Shown here: piece by piece, positions 34,192 through 42,567 of the stretch
Layout: each line of letters opens with the position of its first letter
How positions within the stretch are numbered: the first letter of the stretch is position 1
Source of the DNA: JACWAE01 sp963847595
GTDB lineage: Bacteria; Chloroflexota; Dehalococcoidia; SZUA-161
DNA: 64,000 bases
Assembly (NCBI GenBank): GCA_963847595.1
Contig: CAWKAJ010000003.1
Coordinates: forward strand, 310,001-374,000
Reading direction: 5' to 3'
The notes under the pieces: generated by a model
What the model saw: the letters and a program-made list of their open reading frames with translations, nothing else
The model's database searches: none
What the model was told of the DNA's origin: nothing
Made by a program: the position numbers and the translations under genes

Positions 34192-35271
34192 TTAAGCGGG
34201 GATGTGCTCGGGCGGCCTCACCAGGTGCATTCGGAGGGCCCGGGGTTCGCAGATAATGGTGCAGACTCCACAGCCCCAGCACTTCTCAGGGTCGACGACA
34301 GCCTTCAATTGCTCGGAGCCTTCTACCTTGCGCATCTCGATTGCATCGAACTGGCATCGCTCCAGGCAGTCCTCACATCCCATGCATAGGTCTGCTTCAA
34401 CTCGAGCTTCGTAACGACTTTTGGCGAATACTGCATCGTTGGGCACGCTGCGTATGTCAGCAGCATGCCAGATGGTACAGCAGCAGCGGCAGCAGCTACA
34501 CAGTGCGTAGGGTTGAGCGGCTTCGATTTTAGAGTGGTTCATCCATTGATGGACAAGTCCATCATCTTCATTCCTGTCAACGATAGCCAGAGCTTCATCT
34601 ACGGAGATACGCCGCCCATGCCCTCTGCTCAGGGTGTATTCGGCCGATTTGGCGAACTGCAGGCAATTAGCCTCGGCTTGTGATTTGCGGCAGGGGTTGC
34701 CTATCATTTTCTTGTGCTTGCGGCAGGAGCATGAGACAACCGTGATGAGGGGCTGAGCCCTGACAATCTCACGCGGGTCTTCGCAGGGCAAAATCTGCGG
34801 GCTATCCAGTATCGCCTTGTATGCCGGCACAATCCTGAGGCCGTGGATGCCCATTGCCTGCAAATTACGCCACCGTTCAGCGGTCATATCGGCGTAATCG
34901 GTCTTCTTCCAGTCTTCCCAGAGGGAGAAAAGCCTCTTCATTTCCTCTTCAGTATATATGTCCACGCCCAGCAAAGACTCGCTCACTTCCCATAGCCGTT
35001 CGGCATACTTGCAGAACATGTAGGAGCTGGGATTCTTGTAGTCTGTGGGAACGATCACGCCCTTGCGATGCAATATCTCGATGTTTCGCTTTACTGCGGC
35101 CAGGCTAATACCACTCTTTTGAGCCACTTCTTCGGGAGAGCCTGGCAACAGGGTTACCATCTCAGCCTGCTCGGGCGTCATGAGAAACCGAAGCACACGG
35201 AGATATGACCGAGATTTGCCGAAGCCGTGCTTCTCGGCCAGTACAGTATAAGCGTCGCTGTGTGCATTCAC
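34192..35271 (-). CDS. HTH / double 4Fe-4S ferredoxin protein
   Basis: This 359-aa protein has an N-terminal winged-helix region (residues about 25-80; M-T-P-E-Q-A-E-M-V, A-A-V-K-R-N-I-E-I-L-H-R-K-G-V-I-V), a cysteine-rich centre (V-S-C-S-C-R-K-H-K, N-P-C-R-K, then C-S-C-C-R-C-C-C) and two C-terminal ferredoxin motifs (C-M-G-C-E-D-C-L-E-R-C and C-W-G-C-G-V-C-T-I-I-C). Similar proteins occur in anaerobes as possible redox-sensing regulators or electron carriers. It lies 130 bases upstream of the SDR and may govern or serve the glycyl radical operon. Confidence 0.75.
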   Translation of the reverse strand: MNAHSDAYTVLAEKHGFGKSRSYLRVLRFLMTPEQAEMVTLLPGSPEEVAQKSGISLAAVKRNIEILHRKGVIVPTDYKNPSSYMFCKYAERLWEVSESLLGVDIYTEEEMKRLFSLWEDWKKTDYADMTAERWRNLQAMGIHGLRIVPAYKAILDSPQILPCEDPREIVRAQPLITVVSCSCRKHKKMIGNPCRKSQAEANCLQFAKSAEYTLSRGHGRRISVDEALAIVDRNEDDGLVHQWMNHSKIEAAQPYALCSCCRCCCTIWHAADIRSVPNDAVFAKSRYEARVEADLCMGCEDCLERCQFDAIEMRKVEGSEQLKAVVDPEKCWGCGVCTIICEPRALRMHLVRPPEHIPA

Positions 35272-35367
35272 GGGTTTCTCCGTTCCCGCAATAGGGCTGC
35301 AAGAGGGATTTCACAGGTATTGTATAACAGGCCAGCCATGTATACAAATGTGGCGAGGGAAACTGCG

Positions 35368-35665
35368 AGGAGATTGCTTCGTCATCTTCCTAAAGAAGGA
35401 TTCCTCGCAATGACATGGGGGGCGGTTCACCGAACCGCCCCCCATGTTTTTGGGCACGGCATACCGTGCCCCTACAGGCGGGATTGGAGCGGGTGCTCCA
35501 ATCTACCCAGGGGGGGCCTGGATTCCCGCTTGCGCGGGAATGACACGAATGCTGTGAATGATAACATCCACAGCAAGCAAGAAAGCAAGGGCAAGTTGAG
35601 GGCAAAGTAAGGCACGAGTTTCCCCCTCACTCTAACTCTCTCCCGCCAGGGGCGAGAGGATTTGG
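35368..35665. repeat. Mosaic of palindromic intergenic repeats, locus 2
   Basis: This gap repeats the unit types of locus 1: an element from GAGATTGCTTCGTC to TTCCTCGCAATGACA (35369-35415), TGGGGGGCGGTTC/GAACCGCCCCCCA (35415-35443), GGGCACGG/CCGTGCCC (about 35452-35471), GATTGGAGC/GCTCCAATC (about 35482-35503), ATTCCCGC/GCGGGAAT (about 35521-35541) and a segment beginning TCCCCCTCACTCTAACTC that parallels 29080-29125. No gene lies in 35272-35701. Confidence 0.75.
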
Positions 35666-35758
35666 AGGAGTTGTTCACTCACTTCACAGATTCAACGCAA
35701 TGTGTTAGCATTGCTACAGGCGTTCAAAGATAAGGGTAACTCGCTACATATTTCTGTC

Positions 35759-36253
35759 ATGTCAGATAACAAGCAACCTCATAATATCCTGTTTGTTTGC
35801 GATGCGAATACTTGCCGCAGCCCCATGGCTGAGGCAATGCTCAAGAAGATGCTGGCTGATTCTGAAGGACAGGCAAGGGAGATCAAGGTCAAATCTGCGG
35901 CTATAGCACCCCGCGCTCGCGATGGCAGCGACATTACGTTGGATGTGAAATGGCTGTTGAAGGAAGAAGGGATTTACGTTGAGAACTTCCGCTCCAAAGA
36001 CCTGAAAAGGCATGGGGAGCTTCTGGAAGAAACGGACCTGGTACTGACTATGAGCCAGGAACAGAAGGAGAGAGTGCTCCAACTCCCAGGAGCTGATGGC
36101 AGAGTCGTATGTACATTGAAAGAGTTCATCGGGGAAGCCGGCGACATCAGTGACCCCTTTGGGGAGGGAGATGCAGCGTACTCCCAGTGCAGGGACGAGA
36201 TAAAAAGGTGTCTGCAGAAGTTGGTCACTAAATTACTTCGCGCTTCACAATAG
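35759..36253 (+). CDS. Low-molecular-weight protein tyrosine phosphatase / arsenate reductase-like
   Basis: From the ATG at 35759 the protein is 164 aa and starts near the domain edge; an in-frame GTG at 35702 is possible and neither start has a clear ribosome site. The P-loop C-D-A-N-T-C-R (Cys14 to Arg20, C-x5-R) sits at the N-terminus, and the general acid aspartate is in D-I-S-D-P-F-G near residue 125. These enzymes dephosphorylate tyrosine or act as arsenate reductases with thioredoxin. It stands alone, without ars genes, which favours the phosphatase reading slightly. Confidence 0.8.
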   Translation: MSDNKQPHNILFVCDANTCRSPMAEAMLKKMLADSEGQAREIKVKSAAIAPRARDGSDITLDVKWLLKEEGIYVENFRSKDLKRHGELLEETDLVLTMSQEQKERVLQLPGADGRVVCTLKEFIGEAGDISDPFGEGDAAYSQCRDEIKRCLQKLVTKLLRASQ

Positions 36254-36294
36254 TGTTAGTGGATGAATACACGCTTCCGAAATTTTACGATATT

Positions 36295-36322
36295 TTAACC
36301 TTTTTCGCTTTCATGTTATAAC
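36295..36322 (+). promoter_or_regulatory. Possible promoter of the P-type ATPase gene
   Basis: TTAACC at 36295-36300 and TATAAC at 36317-36322 are 16 bases apart, in an AT-rich stretch 80 bases before the GTG start. A CATGTTA/TAACATG dyad overlaps (about 36312-36347). This is a tentative call. Confidence 0.3.
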
Positions 36323-36402
36323 TTCTTCACGGCAAATGTTTAACATGAATATCGTATTTTCGTTGAATATTGTTATCTATTTCGAAGGTCTAAGACGAAG
36401 CC

Positions 36403-38922
36403 GTGAGTAAGAAGATAGAGAAGGGTAGAAAGCGAAAAGGCAAAAAGGCGGAGCAGCCTGAAGGAAGCGCCAAAGCATCCCAAGCCAAGGCTCTTCAAAC
36501 TCTGCCGATGTCCGAACTGCTGAGTCGTTTGGGCTCTTCTCCGAATGGGCTCAGCAAAGCCGAAGTAGAGAACAGGCTGGCTCAGTATGGCTACAACGAG
36601 CTTGCCGAGAAGAAAGTCAATCCTGTCCTCAAATTCCTCTCCTATTTCTGGGGACCCATCCCGGGCATGATTATAGTGGCTGCAATTCTGTCGGGGGTGC
36701 TGCGTCATTGGCCTGACCTCGGCGTCATACTTGTCCTGCTGGTAATGAATGCCGTGGTGGGCTTCCGCGAGGAGTACCAGGCAGGCAACGCCATCGCAGC
36801 GCTCAAAGCAAAGCTGGCGCTGCAAGCTCGTGTGAAGCGAGACGGCGCATGGACAACCACACCGGCTCGTGAGCTTGTGCCCGGCGATATCGTCCGCTTG
36901 CGTATCGGAGATATCGTGCCTGCAGATGCGAGGTTGATGGAGGGGGACCCGGTAGAAGTAGACCAGTCGGCTTTAACAGGAGAGTCACTGCCGGTGGAAC
37001 GCAAGCCGGGCGAGGTCGTCTACTCAGGCTCTATTATCAGGCAAGGAGAAATTGACGCACTGGTTTATGCCACGGGCAAAGACACTTACTACGGTAAAAC
37101 TGCGGAACTGGTGGAAACAGCTCAGACACGCAGCCATTTTCAGCAGGCCGTAATGAGGATTGCTGACTACCTTATCGTTATTGCAGTAGTTTTGGCCATC
37201 ATAATATTCGCTGTAACCGTTTCTAGAGGCGAGGGCACGCTGGTCGTGCTTCAATTCGCTCTGGTCCTGACCATTGCGGCTGTGCCCGTAGCCATGCCAG
37301 CGGTATTATCGATAACAATGGCGCTGGGAGCCAGAGTTCTGGCCACGAAGCAGGCTATTGTTACACGACTGGCCTCTGTTGAGGAGCTAGCAGGAGTCGA
37401 TGTGCTCTGCTCCGATAAGACAGGGACACTGACCCAGAACAAACTGACTATGGGAGAGCCTTTTACCCTGCCCAAGATCGAATCGGGGCAATTGATTCTC
37501 AGTGCGGCGCTGGCTTCCCGAGCTGAGAATCAGGACCCTATCGACTTAGCTGTGCTCAGCGGAGTGAAGGATGGCCAACAATTGGGTTCTTACCAGGTGG
37601 TGCATTTCGTGCCGTTCGATCCAGTGCATAAGCGCACGGAAGCTACGGTGAAGGGGAAGAATGAGCAGGCTTTCAAGGTGACCAAGGGTGCCCCTCAAGT
37701 GATTTTGGCTCTTGACCCCAACGCAGACCAGATTAAAGCCCAGGTGGATAAAGCTGTTAATGAATTTGCATCACGTGGCTTTCGCTCACTGGGGGTAGCC
37801 AGGGCCGAAGACGAAGGCCAATGGCAATTTCTGGGCGTAATCCCGCTCTATGACCCGATTCGTGAGGATTCCAAGGCTACTGTTGATACTGCAAAAGAGA
37901 TGGGCCTCAACGTCAAGATGGTAACCGGGGATCAGGTTGCCATCGCCAAGGAGATCGGACGCCAACTGGATCTGGGCAAAGATATTATTGATGCCACCCT
38001 CTTCGACGAAACCAAACCTCAGCAAGCTGGGCAATTGGCCGATGCCATTGAACGTGCTAACGGCTTTGCTCAGGTCTTCCCCGAGCATAAATATCACATC
38101 GTCGATGTTCTCCAACAAAAAGGACACATTGTAGGCATGACCGGTGACGGCGTTAATGACGCACCGGCGTTGAAAAAGGCCGATGCCGGGATTGCTGTTT
38201 CCGGAGCTACTGACGCTGCTCGAGCAGCAGCCGATATAGTGCTCTTGCTTCCCGGCCTATCCGTGATTATCGATGCCATTAAGGAGGCCCGCAAGACCTT
38301 TCGGCGCATGACGAGCTACGCTATCTATCGCGTTGCCGAAACAGTCGCTTTGCTGGCGTTCCTTACCATAGCCATATTGATATTTAATTTCCGACCTGTA
38401 ACAGCGATCATGATAGTGCTGCTGGCCATACTCAACGATGGCGCTATCCTGTCCATTGCCTATGACAATGTCCGCTACGGCAACAAGCCGGAGGCATGGA
38501 ACATGCGCACGGTGTTGGGAGTGGCTACAGTAATCGGCGGCTTTGCCATGCTTCGCTCCTTCGGCATCTTTTACCTGGGTAATAATGTGTTTCATCTCAG
38601 CCATGATGTCGTTCAAACCCTAGTATATTTGAACCTATCCGTGGGAGGCCATCTCACCCTTTTTGTGGCACGAACTAGATGGAACTTCTGGTCCATCCGA
38701 CCTGCGCCGATTCTACTGATAGCGGTGGTAGGCACGCAGATTGCGGCTACGTTCATCGCAGTATATGGCCTATTCATGACCCCTCTGGGCTGGGGTTATG
38801 CGGGAATAGTCTGGGGCTATTGCCTGGGCCTGTTCCTTGTTCAAGATTGGGTAAAACTGCTGGCGTACAGAATCTTCGACAGACAACGTCCAGCCTTGCA
38901 GGCAAAAGAAGCAAAAGCATAG
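36403..38922 (+). CDS. P3A-type (proton-pumping) P-type ATPase
   Basis: This 839-aa ATPase has an N-terminal cation-ATPase domain, T-G-E-S-L-P in the actuator, the phosphorylation site S-D-K-T-G-T-L-T (Asp338), and the hinge G-D-G-V-N-D-A-P-A-L. The sixth membrane helix carries L-N-D-G-A-I-L-S-I-A-Y-D-N-V, the aspartate and downstream pattern of plasma-membrane H+-ATPases, not of calcium or heavy-metal pumps. The first 30 residues are strongly basic. The GTG start at 36403 has no strong ribosome site. It would export protons at ATP cost, or run as a low-rate pump under energy stress. Confidence 0.88.
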   Translation: MSKKIEKGRKRKGKKAEQPEGSAKASQAKALQTLPMSELLSRLGSSPNGLSKAEVENRLAQYGYNELAEKKVNPVLKFLSYFWGPIPGMIIVAAILSGVLRHWPDLGVILVLLVMNAVVGFREEYQAGNAIAALKAKLALQARVKRDGAWTTTPARELVPGDIVRLRIGDIVPADARLMEGDPVEVDQSALTGESLPVERKPGEVVYSGSIIRQGEIDALVYATGKDTYYGKTAELVETAQTRSHFQQAVMRIADYLIVIAVVLAIIIFAVTVSRGEGTLVVLQFALVLTIAAVPVAMPAVLSITMALGARVLATKQAIVTRLASVEELAGVDVLCSDKTGTLTQNKLTMGEPFTLPKIESGQLILSAALASRAENQDPIDLAVLSGVKDGQQLGSYQVVHFVPFDPVHKRTEATVKGKNEQAFKVTKGAPQVILALDPNADQIKAQVDKAVNEFASRGFRSLGVARAEDEGQWQFLGVIPLYDPIREDSKATVDTAKEMGLNVKMVTGDQVAIAKEIGRQLDLGKDIIDATLFDETKPQQAGQLADAIERANGFAQVFPEHKYHIVDVLQQKGHIVGMTGDGVNDAPALKKADAGIAVSGATDAARAAADIVLLLPGLSVIIDAIKEARKTFRRMTSYAIYRVAETVALLAFLTIAILIFNFRPVTAIMIVLLAILNDGAILSIAYDNVRYGNKPEAWNMRTVLGVATVIGGFAMLRSFGIFYLGNNVFHLSHDVVQTLVYLNLSVGGHLTLFVARTRWNFWSIRPAPILLIAVVGTQIAATFIAVYGLFMTPLGWGYAGIVWGYCLGLFLVQDWVKLLAYRIFDRQRPALQAKEAKA

Positions 38923-38995
38923 ACAACAAGCGATTGTGCGATATTGTTCGGGTAATGATTATCAAGATTAAGGGAGAACAAACCGAGGGGGAGAC

Positions 38996-39562
38996 ATGCA
39001 AGAATCGGAGGAACAGGCAAGCGATGCCAGCACAAACCAAGCTATCAACACTGATCCAGATACCATCAGCTTATTAATCGCTAAATTAGCCGAAAAGGAG
39101 GGCCAGGAACGCGAGAAAGCACGCTGGTCCTTGATAGCTATCGGAAGTCTTGCGGTGACTCCCCTGATTGAATCGTTGGAAGCCCCTGACAAACAGGTTC
39201 GCTGGGAGGCGGCGAAAGCGCTAGCCGCCATCGCTGATCCGGCAGCAGCGGATGCGCTGGTAAAGGCTTTAGAAGACAAGGTATTCGATGTTCGCTGGTT
39301 AGCGGCTGAGGGGTTGATCAACCTGGGGCAGGCGGTCATTGTGCCTTTGCTGAAAGCTCTCGTCGAGAGTTCAGATTCGCCGTGGTTGCGTATTGGTGCT
39401 CACCATGTACTCCACGATCTTGTTGCCGGAGACCTTAATCTTAGGGAGTTGCTCCAGCCTATAATAGACTCATTAGAGGATGCTGAGTCAGCGATAGAGA
39501 CTCCTCTTATAGCAAAGGCTATTTTAGACAGGGTGGTATCGGAACAGCCTGAGAGTGGATGA
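38996..39562 (+). CDS. HEAT-repeat (PBS lyase-like) protein
   Basis: This 188-aa protein consists of HEAT-like helical repeats: A-R-W-S-L-I-A-I-G-S-L-A-V-T-P-L-I, then V-R-W-E-A-A-K-A-L-A-A-I-A-D, then V-R-W-L-A-A-E-G-L-I-N-L-G. Such proteins act as docking scaffolds. A GGGGGAGAC site precedes the ATG. Its stop overlaps the next start (ATGA at 39559-39562), so the two products are probably made together. The partner and target are unknown. Confidence 0.8.
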   Translation: MQESEEQASDASTNQAINTDPDTISLLIAKLAEKEGQEREKARWSLIAIGSLAVTPLIESLEAPDKQVRWEAAKALAAIADPAAADALVKALEDKVFDVRWLAAEGLINLGQAVIVPLLKALVESSDSPWLRIGAHHVLHDLVAGDLNLRELLQPIIDSLEDAESAIETPLIAKAILDRVVSEQPESG

Positions 39563-39840
39563 GAATTTCTGTAGCTGAGACACGCGGAAACGTAGGAAAG
39601 GAGGGCATGGTGCCAATCTCGAGAAGCCAATTTGACAAAGCCATAGACAGACTGTCGGAAAAGGTTCTGGAATTCTTGAACTCACATCCTGATGAAGCTT
39701 TTGAGATCGGTGAGCTGGCACAGTCTGTGGGTGGAAGGCAACTGGAAGTACAGGCTGTTTTAGATGAGCTAAAACAAGAGAAGGTGGCAAAGCGAAAGTG
39801 TATCAAAGGAAAGAGCTATTATTGTATCGGCAGGGTGTGA
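39559..39840 (+). CDS. Small winged-helix-like protein coupled to the HEAT protein
   Basis: This 93-aa protein has a predicted helical-winged core: V-L-E-F-L-N-S-H-P-D-E-A-F-E-I-G-E-L-A, then V-Q-A-V-L-D-E-L, then K-G-K-S-Y-Y-C-I. It resembles a compact winged-helix DNA- or protein-binding domain. The start codon overlaps the stop of the HEAT gene. A second in-frame ATG at 39607, after GGAGGGC, is an alternative start giving 77 aa. Function unknown. Confidence 0.6.
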   Translation: MRISVAETRGNVGKEGMVPISRSQFDKAIDRLSEKVLEFLNSHPDEAFEIGELAQSVGGRQLEVQAVLDELKQEKVAKRKCIKGKSYYCIGRV

Positions 39841-39969
39841 ACCGGCGAATACACAGTATTTAGGGCGTTCTATCGAAAGATGGTAATTAGAATCAAGATT
39901 GGGTGATGTTGCAAAATCTCAGCTTTGACGGTACAATCTCATGGTAAATACACCTGGAGGACCTTATTT

Positions 39970-40965
39970 ATGACAAGAGCAAGAATACTCTCAGTAGGCC
40001 ACTACCTACCTGAACGACGCGTGACCAATTTTGACCTGGCCAAGATGTTTGAGACCAGTGACGAATGGATCCAGCAACGCACAGGCATTGTAGAAAGACG
40101 TTATGCCGATGAGGGGGTTTACTGCTCGGATCTAGCGCTCGAAGCTTCCAGGGAGGCCCTGAAGAATGCCGGGATGAAAGCTGAGGATATAGATTTCATC
40201 ATCTTTGCTACCCTGAGCCCTGACCACCATTTTCCAGGCACTGGAGTTTATCTGCAGAGAAAATTGGGTATTACCGATATCGGCTGTATGGATATCAGAA
40301 ACCAGTGCACCGGTTTCCTTTACAGTCTCGCTGTTGCCGATGCCTTTATCAGAATCGGTATGTATAAGAGAATACTCGTTGTCGGTGCGGAGGTGCATTC
40401 CAGCGCACTGAATTACACCAAAGAAGGGCGCGATGTGGCGGTGTTATTCGGTGACGGCGCAGGCGCAGTGATCGTAGGGCCCTCAGAGGATCCGTCACGG
40501 GGAATCCTTTCTGTACATCTTCATGCAGATGGACGGTATGCAGACATCCTGAGGCTAGAGATCTGGGATATAAGCAAAAAGCCCTACATTACACATCAGT
40601 CTTTGGACGAAGGACGACAGTACCCTAAGATGGTGGGCAAGGAAGTCTTCAGGGTGGCGGTGACAAAGATCCCGGAGGTAGTTCAAGAGGCATTACAGGC
40701 AAATAATCTCAAGGTCGAGGACATAGATTTCTTCTTGCCCCATCAAGCCAATCTTCGTATAAACCAGTACGCTGCTCAGCAGTTAGGGGTCGCGCAAGAG
40801 AAATTCCGCAATAACATTCAGCGCTATGGGAATACGACGGCAGCATCGCTTCCTCTCCTTCTGAGCGAGTTACTCGAGGAAGGTGCTCTACGAGAAGGCA
40901 ATCTCATTTTGATGGTGGCCTTCGGGTCCGGTTTCACGTGGGGAGCAAGTGTGATTCGGTGGTAA
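39970..40965 (+). CDS. fabH: Beta-ketoacyl-ACP synthase III (FabH-like)
   Basis: The start at 39970 is chosen for the GGAGG upstream and because the family start begins there (R-I-L-S-V-G-H-Y-L-P). The 331-aa protein has the Cys-His-Asn triad at Cys113 (R-N-Q-C-T-G-F), His258 (L-P-H-Q-A-N-L-R-I) and Asn288 (Y-G-N-T-T-A-A-S), matching E. coli FabH. It condenses an acyl-CoA primer with malonyl-ACP. No fatty acid synthesis cluster surrounds it, so a specialised condensing role, such as HMG-CoA-synthase-like or secondary-lipid formation, remains possible. Confidence 0.85.
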   Translation: MTRARILSVGHYLPERRVTNFDLAKMFETSDEWIQQRTGIVERRYADEGVYCSDLALEASREALKNAGMKAEDIDFIIFATLSPDHHFPGTGVYLQRKLGITDIGCMDIRNQCTGFLYSLAVADAFIRIGMYKRILVVGAEVHSSALNYTKEGRDVAVLFGDGAGAVIVGPSEDPSRGILSVHLHADGRYADILRLEIWDISKKPYITHQSLDEGRQYPKMVGKEVFRVAVTKIPEVVQEALQANNLKVEDIDFFLPHQANLRINQYAAQQLGVAQEKFRNNIQRYGNTTAASLPLLLSELLEEGALREGNLILMVAFGSGFTWGASVIRW

Positions 40966-40994
40966 ACCACCTGGGATAAAAGCAAGAACCCTCT

Positions 40995-41762
40995 GTGGAA
41001 GCGCGAAGATTGCTCAAAGCTGTTCTCTTCGACCTCGATAACACTCTAATCCGTTTCGATGAAAGGGAATTCTTCGAAGCCTACATACCCAGGATTTCCA
41101 GGGTATTCTCAGACATGATGGCCCCCGAGGCGCTGCTCGAAAGGCTGCTTTTGTCCACCCAGATGCTGGTGAATAACAACGGGCAAATGTCTAACGCAGA
41201 ATACTTCATGTCTTTTTTCTCTCAGGGCTACGAAGGATACAAGGAAGAGATGTGGAAGCGGTTCATAAAATTCTACGAGACCGAATTTGACGAATTTCGG
41301 CCGTTAGTCTCGGTTATCCCAGGTGTGCGTGAAGCCTTTATGAAACTTAAGAAATTAGGCGTGAAACTTGTGATTGCCTCCAACCCCATCTGGCCGCAAA
41401 TAGTACAGATGAAGCGCTTGTCATGGGCAGGCCTCGGCGATTGGAATTTTGAGCTGGTCACCCATATCGAGAATATGTCCTACTGTAAACCGCACATCGA
41501 ATATTATCTGGAAGTGTGCAAAAAGATTAACGAAAAGCCCGAGGGATGCCTGATGGTGGGTAACGACCCGGTCAATGACCTGATTGTAGCCAAAATAGGG
41601 ATGAAAACGTTCTTGGTTACGGGCGGCCCCGAATTCGACGGTTCGGAGCTCGAACTCAGCAAAAGCATTCGCGATGACACCGCAGCAGAGCTAATCGCGC
41701 CTGATTTCCAGGGGCTGCTGTCCGACGTGCCCGGCGCAGTGAAGATTCTGCTTAAGGGATGA
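40995..41762 (+). CDS. HAD-superfamily hydrolase
   Basis: This 255-aa protein has HAD motif I D-L-D-N-T-L (Asp13, Asp15), motif II V-I-A-S-N-P, a lysine in C-K-P-H-I-E, and motif IV G-N-D-P-V-N-D. A cap domain lies between motifs I and II. It starts with GTG at 40995, 29 bases after fabH. It is a phosphatase of unknown substrate. Confidence 0.82.
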   Translation: MEARRLLKAVLFDLDNTLIRFDEREFFEAYIPRISRVFSDMMAPEALLERLLLSTQMLVNNNGQMSNAEYFMSFFSQGYEGYKEEMWKRFIKFYETEFDEFRPLVSVIPGVREAFMKLKKLGVKLVIASNPIWPQIVQMKRLSWAGLGDWNFELVTHIENMSYCKPHIEYYLEVCKKINEKPEGCLMVGNDPVNDLIVAKIGMKTFLVTGGPEFDGSELELSKSIRDDTAAELIAPDFQGLLSDVPGAVKILLKG

Positions 41763-41840
41763 ATTTGGCAAACCGAATAGAGCTTTTCGATATACAACTC
41801 CCCTCTCATCCTGAGCAGCGCCCTCTCGATATTTACAACC

Positions 41841-41890
41841 ACGAGGGGATTGCTTCGTCGTCCGCCAGAGGCGGACTCCTCGCAATGACA
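41841..41890. repeat. Palindromic repeat of the GATTGCTTCGTC...CGCAATGACA type
   Basis: This is a single copy of the element seen at 29131-29179 and 35369-35415. The outer ends are conserved, and the inner arm GTCCGCC/GGCGGAC differs, as expected of a mobile or structured element that keeps base pairing. It lies between the HAD gene and the peroxiredoxin. Confidence 0.7.
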
Positions 41891-41896
41891 TATGGT

Positions 41897-41943
41897 AAAT
41901 GTCATAACTTCTTAACTTTTCCCTCACCTATTTTATGACTTCT
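41897..41943 (+). repeat. 46-bp dyad element, copy A
   Basis: GTCATAA at 41901-41907 and TTATGAC at 41933-41939 flank exactly 25 bases. Two more copies with the same spacing and similar inner sequence (CTTCTTAAC then a T-rich run) lie at 45658-45704 and 45773-45819. It precedes the peroxiredoxin gene by about 150 bases. It could be an operator or a small repeat element. Confidence 0.6.
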
Positions 41944-42093
41944 TTATCCTCTGTTGACTATCATAAGCAATTGACGAATCGAAACGTTTTCGGTTTGGCC
42001 CACCTTTGGTACTTGTATTTGAATTGCTCAGCAAATGACCTGGACTATAGTGGCTCTAACGCTGCCACAATTGAACGAGTGGAGGATTACGCA

Positions 42094-42567
42094 ATGCCAA
42101 CGAAACAGGTTCCGCCGAAAATAGGAGACATCGGGCCGGATTTCGCGCTCAGAGACCATAACAGTCAGGAGGTGAAGCTGTCAGAACTGAGGGGCAAGAG
42201 GGTGCTCTTATCTTTCCATCCCCTGGCCTGGACGGAGGTGTGCGCGAAGCAGATGCAGTCGCTGGAGGCGAACAAAGAAGTTTTCGCTTCTCTGAATACG
42301 GCCCCGCTCGGGTTCAGCGTAGACTCAGTTCCCTGCAAGAAAGCGTGGGCTGATTCCCTGGGAATCAAGACTGTACCCCTAGTATCGGATTTCTGGCCGC
42401 ACGGGGGAGTTGCAATTGCCTACGGTGTTTTCAGAGAGAAAAACGGGTTCTCGGAAAGAGCCAACATAATACTCGACGAAAAAGGCAAAGTCGTGTTCTT
42501 CAAAGTCTACGAGATACGACAGCTTCCGGATATTAACGAAATCATCGGGTTCATCAAGGGGCTCTAA
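42094..42567 (+). CDS. Peroxiredoxin (AhpC/TSA family)
   Basis: The ATG at 42094 is chosen because GGAGG lies 8 bases upstream and the domain starts there; an open frame before it is not conserved-looking. The 157-aa protein has G-P-D-F-A-L-R-D, the peroxidatic Cys50 in W-T-E-V-C, and a second Cys81 in V-P-C-K-K-A-W. The usual P-x3-T-x2-C is kept in spacing, with A-W before Thr. It reduces hydroperoxides. It is followed without a gap by an M42 peptidase gene. Confidence 0.85.
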   Translation: MPTKQVPPKIGDIGPDFALRDHNSQEVKLSELRGKRVLLSFHPLAWTEVCAKQMQSLEANKEVFASLNTAPLGFSVDSVPCKKAWADSLGIKTVPLVSDFWPHGGVAIAYGVFREKNGFSERANIILDEKGKVVFFKVYEIRQLPDINEIIGFIKGL

